Positions 59,861 to 64,000 of a DNA stretch of 64,000 nt are shown piece by piece. The stretch lies in NCBI RefSeq assembly GCF_900094625.1, contig NZ_FMAJ01000011.1, positions 124,001 to 188,000 of the forward strand, written 5' to 3'. How positions within the stretch are numbered: position 1 is the first letter of the stretch; each line of letters starts with the position of its first letter. This DNA comes from Rhizobium aethiopicum. Its GTDB lineage: Bacteria; Pseudomonadota; Alphaproteobacteria; Rhizobiales; Rhizobiaceae. Both the position numbers and the translations under genes were made by a program. A model generated the notes under the pieces. The model searched no databases and was not told the origin of the DNA. It was given only the letters and a program-made list of their open reading frames with translations.

Positions 59861-60013
59861 ATTTTGTTGCGCTCCGTGCGCGGGCCTTCAACTAACCTAC
59901 TGTTGTAATTACAAATTTTTGTTCATGGCTAACAGATCGAATGACCCGCCCAGCACAAACGAAGCAGCATCCGGAAAAAGATTCAAAAAAGTCGGATTTT
60001 TTTCGAATGAGAG

Positions 60014-60038
60014 GGAACCAAAATCGGGGCTCATCGTT
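60014..60038 (+). promoter_or_regulatory. EcfG promoter of a predicted small RNA
   Basis: GGAAC (60014-60018), 16-base spacer, CGTT (60035-60038): the exact general-stress-response sigma factor form. It faces the plus strand in a region with no convincing gene. Confidence 0.8.
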
Positions 60039-60044
60039 ATTGCG

Positions 60045-60167
60045 ATATCCGGATGGTGATCGCATCGACCCAACATGCGCGCCCCCAACCCACTATCCGG
60101 ACGTACTCACGGTCCCCTCCCGGTGAGTGAAGACAGCCGGTGCGCCGCCCTCGCACCGGCTGTTTTT
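60045..60167 (+). ncRNA. Predicted stress-induced small RNA, GsrN-like
   Basis: A transcript of about 120 bases is bounded by the EcfG promoter at 60014-60038 and a strong intrinsic terminator (11-bp stem at 60134-60144/60152-60162, then TTTTT at 60163-60167). Between them a hairpin with stem ACTCAC (60105-60110)/GTGAGT (60123-60128) exposes a C-rich 12-base loop containing CCCCTCCC. GsrN, known from Caulobacter, is an EcfG-type-sigma-dependent RNA beside the general stress genes and acts through an exposed C-rich loop. The same locus, promoter type and loop are seen here. The exact ends are estimated. No open frame of its own with an RBS is present. Confidence 0.65.
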
Positions 60168-60188
60168 CGTTGTTTGCGGTGTCAGCCG

Positions 60189-61202
60189 TCAGACACGCCT
60201 GAAGATTTCGAATTCGGTTTCGGGAATTGTCAGACGATATTCGATGCGGCCCGGCACCAGGCTGAGTTCCGCCTTGCCATTGACCGACGAGGGCACTACC
60301 CGCTCCAGCACGGTCCGGCCAAAGCTGTTGTCGCTGAACTCGTGGATTTCCGACTGATCCTGCAGCACTTCGGTCCAGGTTATTTCGATCGCCTTCCTGT
60401 CGTTGATCATCGCCTCGCGGCAGTTCAACGTGATCGAGGCGGCGCCGCCTGATATCGCCCCATAGGAAGCGGAGTTGACAATCAATTCGTGGAGGGCGAG
60501 CCCGAGATGCACGGCGGCATTCGGCGTCAGATGGGCATTGATGCCATAGATCGGCATGGAGCCGGATGTTTCCGGCCAGTAAGGTGCGAATTGTTTTTCC
60601 GCAAGTTCGAAGAGATAGGCGCCGCGCCAACTCGAATCCGTGACCAGGTCCTGGGAATTGGAAAGCGATTGCAGCCTGCCGCGGAACTTGAGGAGGAAGC
60701 TGTCGAGCGAGAGGGTGTTGCGCGCCGTTTGCGTCGCAATACCCTGAATGATGGCTAGAAGGTTCTTCGAGCGGTGCGAAAGCTCGCGCAGCAGCGATTT
60801 CAGGACTTTCTCACGATGCCGGCTTTCGGTCACCTCCGTCATCACGGACAGAAGTCCAAGCGCACCGCGTTCGCCGGTGCGCTGGATCTTCAATTCATAG
60901 GTCCGCATTTCGCCGTCGACATCGATCTCGACCTCGGCATTGTTGGGAATGCCTGTCTCCAGCACCTTACGCTTCAGCGCCGTCAGATATTGCCCATGGG
61001 CATCGCCGAAAAGGGCGGCGTCACTGCCGCCGGGCATAAAAAGCGCTGCCAAATGCGGCGGCAGATTTTCGGCGTAGAAGATCGAAAGCCGGGCGTCCTG
61101 GCAGAGGATTGAAATCCCGGCGCTGCCGAGCGCGCGCTCCATCATTGCGGTTTTGCCTTCGAAAGTGAAAGACGTGCCCGACAATGGTTCAGTCGTATTC
61201 AC
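60189..61202 (-). CDS. HWE/HisKA_2-family sensor histidine kinase next to phyR
   Basis: 337 residues. A PAS-like input domain (about 22-128) is followed by an HWE/HisKA_2 kinase with phospho-acceptor H143 in LLRELSHRSKNLLAIIQG, and an ATPase part with LALHELIVNSASYGAI. There are no membrane segments, so it is cytoplasmic. Its place beside phyR, and an exact EcfG promoter in front, make it a candidate kinase (PhyK-type) or phosphatase for PhyR; the ligand is unknown. It converges on the predicted small RNA. Confidence 0.87.
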   Translation of the reverse strand: MNTTEPLSGTSFTFEGKTAMMERALGSAGISILCQDARLSIFYAENLPPHLAALFMPGGSDAALFGDAHGQYLTALKRKVLETGIPNNAEVEIDVDGEMRTYELKIQRTGERGALGLLSVMTEVTESRHREKVLKSLLRELSHRSKNLLAIIQGIATQTARNTLSLDSFLLKFRGRLQSLSNSQDLVTDSSWRGAYLFELAEKQFAPYWPETSGSMPIYGINAHLTPNAAVHLGLALHELIVNSASYGAISGGAASITLNCREAMINDRKAIEITWTEVLQDQSEIHEFSDNSFGRTVLERVVPSSVNGKAELSLVPGRIEYRLTIPETEFEIFRRV

Positions 61203-61331
61203 TCGGCCGCCTTTCCTTGTGACATCCCGGAGCGTCGCTGAACGGAACGCGCTTCCAGAAACCGCCTGCCGACTCTAGAACAAAGCGCTGCAAAAACCGT
61301 TAAAGTCATCGGGGCGCCCCGGTAGCACCGG

Positions 61332-61357
61332 AACGCCTGTTTCGGCGGTTTGGTTCC
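61332..61357 (-). promoter_or_regulatory. EcfG promoter of the HWE kinase gene
   Basis: Minus strand: GGAAC (61357-61353), 17-base spacer, CGTT (61335-61332), an exact match. It sits between the phyR stop and the kinase start, giving a leader of about 125 bases. Confidence 0.78.
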
Positions 61358-61377
61358 GAGGACCGGAAAATTGCGTC

Positions 61378-62172
61378 TCAGGCGGCTACCTTGGTCGATT
61401 CGTTAAAGAAAAGCGCCTGGCTGATCAGCGCCTTGACCATGTCGGGGTTGAATGGCTTGGTGACGAGGAAGGTGGGTTCGGGACGCTCCCCGGTTAAAAG
61501 CCGTTCCGGGAATGCGGTGATGAAGATCACCGGCACACTCGACGTCTTGAGGATATCGTTGACCGCGTCTATGCCCGAACTGCCGTCGGCAAGCTGGATG
61601 TCGGCGAGTACCATGCTCGGCTTCGTTTTGTTGTAGAGCGCGACGGCTTCGGCATGCGTGCGGGCGATGCCAGTGACGCGATGGCCGAGGCTTTCGACCA
61701 TCTGCTCTATATCCATGGCGATCAGCGGTTCATCCTCGATGATCATAATGTCGGTTGCGACCTGACGGGAGATTTCCTGCGAGGCCTTGTCGAGCAACTG
61801 CATGACATCCTGTTCATCGAGTTCGAGAATTTCTGCGATCTCCGCAACACGAAAATTCTCCACCGAAGCGAGCAGGAAGGCCTGTCGGGCGCCTGGTGAG
61901 ACCTTGGACAGGTTGAGCGTGGCGCGCTGTTCCCATGCATAAGGCGAGGTCGGTTCCGGAATCTGGACTGCGGTGGAACCAAACAGTTGCGTGAACAGTT
62001 TGTAAAGTGCCACTCGGTCATTGGCCGTGTCCGGGAAAATCGACAAGTCGGCTATAATAGCTTCGAGAACGGCAGCGACATAAGCGTCGCCTGAAGTCTG
62101 GGTGCCGGTAAGGGCGCGGGAATAGCGACGCAGATAAGGAAGGTGCGGCGCAATTCGAGTAGAAAGTGTCAT
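61378..62172 (-). CDS. phyR: General stress response anti-anti-sigma factor PhyR
   Basis: 264 residues from the ATG at 62172. The N-terminal sigma-like domain (about 8-130; region-4-like segment VSPGARQAFLLASVENFRVA) is joined to a receiver at 140-260 with acidic E146/D147, phospho-acceptor D191 (VLADIQLADG), T219 and K239 of the FATGUY type (KPF). When phosphorylated it binds NepR and frees EcfG. A longer frame from 62208 has an unrelated N-terminus. It is divergent from nepR-ecfG with overlapping stress promoters between. Confidence 0.95.
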   Translation of the reverse strand: MTLSTRIAPHLPYLRRYSRALTGTQTSGDAYVAAVLEAIIADLSIFPDTANDRVALYKLFTQLFGSTAVQIPEPTSPYAWEQRATLNLSKVSPGARQAFLLASVENFRVAEIAEILELDEQDVMQLLDKASQEISRQVATDIMIIEDEPLIAMDIEQMVESLGHRVTGIARTHAEAVALYNKTKPSMVLADIQLADGSSGIDAVNDILKTSSVPVIFITAFPERLLTGERPEPTFLVTKPFNPDMVKALISQALFFNESTKVAA

Positions 62173-62217
62173 TAATGGCTCCCGTATGCAGGCCGGTCGT
62201 GGGTTCAATGAGCAATT

Positions 62218-62242
62218 AACGCTGCCTTGATAAAAAAGTTCC
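62218..62242 (-). promoter_or_regulatory. EcfG promoter of phyR
   Basis: Minus strand: GGAAC (62242-62238), 16-base spacer, CGTT (62221-62218), an exact match about 46 bases upstream of the phyR ATG. It indicates positive autoregulation of the module. Confidence 0.85.
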
Positions 62243-62251
62243 GGAATGGCA

Positions 62252-62276
62252 GGAACTTTTTTTGTCGCGCCGCATT
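62252..62276 (+). promoter_or_regulatory. Possible EcfG promoter of nepR-ecfG
   Basis: GGAAC (62252-62256), 16-base spacer, CATT (62273-62276), one base off. It mirrors the phyR promoter: the two -35 elements form an inverted repeat, AAAAAGTTCC and GGAACTTTTT. A second GGAAC at 62343-62347 with N17-GATT is an alternative closer to nepR. Confidence 0.45.
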
Positions 62277-62421
62277 ATTCCAGCCGACAAAGAAAGGGCG
62301 TAGCATTTTGACCCATGCGCGGCGAACAGCGACATCGATAGGGGAACGGTCGGTGTCGGTGGTTGATTTCGTGAATACCGTGCACGCCTCTGGCACAGAA
62401 AAACGGCGAGAAGACGAATTG

Positions 62422-62628
62422 ATGACGACACGCAAGAAAGATGCAGCCGATCAGCGAAAGCTGGAGCTGCGGGCAAGCGATATCCTGGACCCGAACAATC
62501 AGATCGGCGTCAGATTGCGGTCGCTTTATGCGGCCGCGCAGGATGAGGCGATCCCGGATCGTTTTCTCGATCTTCTCGAAAAGCTCGACCATGCCGAGAT
62601 GATGGCTTCCGCCAAGATGGCCGAATAG
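62422..62628 (+). CDS. nepR: Anti-sigma factor NepR
   Basis: 68 residues from the ATG at 62422 (MTTRKKDAADQRKLELRASD). The two NepR helices are present: NNQIGVRLRSLYAAAQDEA and PDRFLDLLEKLDHAE. NepR holds EcfG inactive until phospho-PhyR takes it away. It is ten bases upstream of ecfG, in the standard order. An in-frame extension upstream to 62227 is not family-like. Confidence 0.93.
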   Translation: MTTRKKDAADQRKLELRASDILDPNNQIGVRLRSLYAAAQDEAIPDRFLDLLEKLDHAEMMASAKMAE

Positions 62629-62637
62629 GATCGTCGC

Positions 62638-63195
62638 ATGGAAGAAAAAGTGCAACCCAGCTTCAAGCGGGAACTGCTGGCGGCCCTGCCCAGCCTTCGC
62701 GCATTCGCGATTTCGCTCATCGGCCGCCATGACCGCGCCGACGATCTCGTTCAAGATACCATCATGAAAGCCTGGGCCAAGCAGGATCATTTCGAGATGG
62801 GCACCAATATGAAGGCTTGGCTCTTCACGATCCTGCGCAACGAACTCTATAGCCAGATGCGCAAGAGCGGCCGCGAGGTGCAGGACAGCGACGGGCTGTT
62901 CACGGAATCGATGGCAATGCACCCCTCTCAATACGGCGCGTTGGATCTGCAGGACTTCAAAAAGGCCCTCGACCAGCTGCCGCCGGACCAGCGCGAGGCG
63001 ATCATCCTCGTGGGCGCCTCGGGTTTTTCCTATGAAGAGGCGGCCGAAATCTGCGGCTGCGCCGTCGGCACGATCAAGAGCCGCGTCAACCGCGCTCGTC
63101 AGCGGCTGCAGGAATTGCTGCAGATTTCGGGCGAGGCCGATTTCGGCCCCGACGCCACCTCGGCGCCCCTGACATCGAAGGCTTTTGCGTTCTGA
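62638..63195 (+). CDS. ecfG: General stress response ECF sigma factor EcfG
   Basis: 185 residues. Region 2 is at about 15-80 (DRADDLVQDTIMKAWAKQDH, MKAWLFTILRNELYSQMRK) and region 4 at about 115-165 (LPPDQREAIILVGASGFSYE, IKSRVNRARQRL). It is the EcfG/RpoE2 type that reads GGAAC-N16/17-CGTT promoters. It is controlled by the NepR-PhyR partner switch encoded next to it. Length is normal for the family. Confidence 0.95.
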   Translation: MEEKVQPSFKRELLAALPSLRAFAISLIGRHDRADDLVQDTIMKAWAKQDHFEMGTNMKAWLFTILRNELYSQMRKSGREVQDSDGLFTESMAMHPSQYGALDLQDFKKALDQLPPDQREAIILVGASGFSYEEAAEICGCAVGTIKSRVNRARQRLQELLQISGEADFGPDATSAPLTSKAFAF

Positions 63196-63267
63196 CAAGC
63201 GATTCTGCGTGAAAAAGAAGCCGGCTCCCTCTTGGCGGACCGGCGGTTTCTATTCGAGGCACTACCT

Positions 63268-63409
63268 CCTCCCTCATTCCTGTGCTTGTCACAGCAATCC
63301 ATCGCGCCCAAGTCCTTGGGCGAAAGACTCTTTCCTTTCAAAGCTTTTTCATTCACGGCGCAGACGCGCCGTGAATGGATTCCTGTGACGAGCACAGGAA
63401 TGAGGGAGG
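63268..63409. repeat. Structured palindromic element after ecfG
   Basis: The arm at 63268-63302 is repeated in inverted form at 63375-63409 (35 bases, two mismatches). Inside lie two more hairpins: GCCCAAG/CTTGGGC at 63306-63312/63315-63321, and a perfect 11-bp stem at 63350-63360/63367-63377. It has no coding capacity and resembles dispersed rhizobial intergenic elements. It lies between the convergent ecfG and the next gene and may also end transcription. Confidence 0.75.
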
Positions 63410-63482
63410 TGGAGTGGGCGTCCTGCCCCATCTTCTGCTTGCGTGTAGAGAGGGTAGCACAGCTTCCTGAGCGGGTAGCCCC

Positions 63483-63881
63483 TTAGTCTTCCCGCTTCGA
63501 ACCCACAAGATTGGCGGCGACGATGGCGGCAAGCACGCCGGCTGTCAAAAGCGGCTGGGCGCGCACGAGGCCGAGCCCAACCGTTGCCAGAGATTCCAGC
63601 GCCGCACGGCGATGGCGGGCGCGGCGTGCCTCGCGGGCGTTGATGGACGACATCACCACCAGCATGATAATTGCGATCAGCAGCGCGCAGACGGCCAGGA
63701 AGAGGACGGCGGCAAGCGCACCGTAGATGCCGGCGAGCCAAATGGCGCCGGCGGCCACCGCCAGCGCATAGGCCGTGAGGAGGAAGAGCGCGGCAAGCGC
63801 GATGAAGATGCTGTTACGTTTGACGCGCGCAACGGTCCGATGCACGCTTGCGCCTGTCAGCAGGCCGAGGATCGAGAGCAT
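63483..63881 (-). CDS. Small membrane protein, possibly holin-like (YqjE-type)
   Basis: 132 residues with three hydrophobic segments (about 24-46, 50-78, 108-125) and a basic linker INAREARRARHRRAALE. It follows, with a nine-base gap, a DUF883-like gene, the same neighbour pairing as yqjD-yqjE in enterobacteria, where YqjE is called a phage-holin-family protein. The assignment rests mainly on this context. It could belong to the stress regulon given the EcfG genes next door, but its promoter would be outside the window. Confidence 0.65.
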   Translation of the reverse strand: MLSILGLLTGASVHRTVARVKRNSIFIALAALFLLTAYALAVAAGAIWLAGIYGALAAVLFLAVCALLIAIIMLVVMSSINAREARRARHRRAALESLATVGLGLVRAQPLLTAGVLAAIVAANLVGSKRED

Positions 63882-63890
63882 CGCGCTTCC

Positions 63891-64000
63891 TCAGCGACGA
63901 GCGAGGAAGGCGATGGCCAAGCCGAGAGCGGCGGCGGCGCCGATGGTTGTCAGCGGATGTTTGCGCACCGTCTCGCGCATCTCGGTCGCGCCGCGCTCAT
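63891..64000 (-). CDS. DUF883/ElaB-like protein, C-terminal part (starts outside the window)
   Basis: The minus strand reads 36 codons ending at the TGA at 63893-63891: ...ERGATEMRETVRKHPL, then a glycine/alanine-rich hydrophobic segment and LARR at the end. A VRxHPL stretch followed by one membrane anchor ending in arginines is typical of the tail of ElaB/YqjD-like ribosome-associated membrane proteins. Most of the gene is missing, so the family call is tentative. Confidence 0.6.
   Translation of the reverse strand, partial: ERGATEMRETVRKHPLTTIGAAAALGLAIAFLARR

Noticed and set aside
60075..60452. 125-codon plus-strand frame over the predicted small RNA
   Set aside because: Most of it is antisense to the HWE kinase gene, and a strong terminator lies within it. 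There is no RBS.

Overview
The window looks like chromosomal DNA of an alphaproteobacterium of the Rhizobium etli/leguminosarum group. This is inferred from the high GC content, the rhizobial urease gene order with small interspersed genes, the NepR-PhyR-EcfG general stress module, and the close protein resemblance to rhizobial families. There are no rRNA or tRNA genes, no CRISPR array, no complete insertion sequence and no phage.

Layout. (1) 0-6.6 kb: the 5' part of cysQ on the minus strand, then a complete branched-chain amino acid ABC system (livHMGF, a small membrane protein, livK) closed by a strong terminator. (2) 6.7-13.2 kb: a two-component pair on the minus strand whose kinase has an NCS1 nucleobase-permease-like membrane half, then a PAP2 acid phosphatase fused to an autotransporter-type repeat. 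(3) 13.3-28.2 kb: a nitrogen block with the urea ABC transporter urtABCD-x-E and the urease genes ureD-A-x-B-x-x-C-x-x-E-F-G. Its interspersed genes are DUF1272, an LprI-like protein, a GT29-like protein, a TIGR02117 lipoprotein and a GGDEF protein. (4) 28.3-32.8 kb: an RND efflux pump and its adaptor. (5) 33.2-42.0 kb: a NitT/TauT-type ABC transporter interrupted by a DUF559 gene and a 36-bp perfect inverted repeat, then a cupin, hydantoinase/dihydropyrimidinase, an N-carbamoyl amidase and a RutR-like TetR regulator. (6) 42.0-46.8 kb: a bacteriophytochrome kinase with its heme oxygenase, a rhodanese and a GlxA/FtrA-type regulator. (7) 46.9-56.9 kb: an accessory stretch with an RtcB2-PrfH pair, three GH13 (trehalose/maltose-type) enzymes, an LLM flavin oxidoreductase, a DUF6766 protein and a SIR2-domain protein. 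(8) 57.1-59.8 kb: preA and preT, the first step of reductive pyrimidine breakdown. (9) 60-63.2 kb: the general stress response core, with an HWE kinase, phyR, nepR and ecfG. (10) The right end holds a structured repeat and a membrane-protein pair that runs out of the window.

How it fits together. Urea taken up by Urt is split by urease. Pyrimidine degradation (PreTA, then HydA, then the amidase) also ends in ammonia and CO2, so much of the window is about acquiring nitrogen. Two matching palindromes (TTGACC-N4-GGTAAA at 41208 and TTTATC-N4-GGTAAA at 59845) lie in front of the two separated halves of the pyrimidine pathway and resemble RutR operators. The EcfG promoter form GGAAC-N16/17-CGTT is found exactly in front of phyR, in front of the HWE kinase, and in front of an unannotated stretch at about 60045-60167 that ends in an intrinsic terminator and has a C-rich loop: a probable GsrN-like small RNA. 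Slightly weaker versions (GGAAC-N16-[A/G]GTT) sit 18-40 bases before all three GH13 genes, which suggests that sugar and trehalose metabolism here belongs to the general stress regulon.

The observations I rate highest are the candidate stress small RNA with its promoter set, the RtcB2-PrfH ribosome-repair pair, the NCS1-permease/histidine-kinase fusion between two nitrogen transporters, and the shared RutR-like operators.
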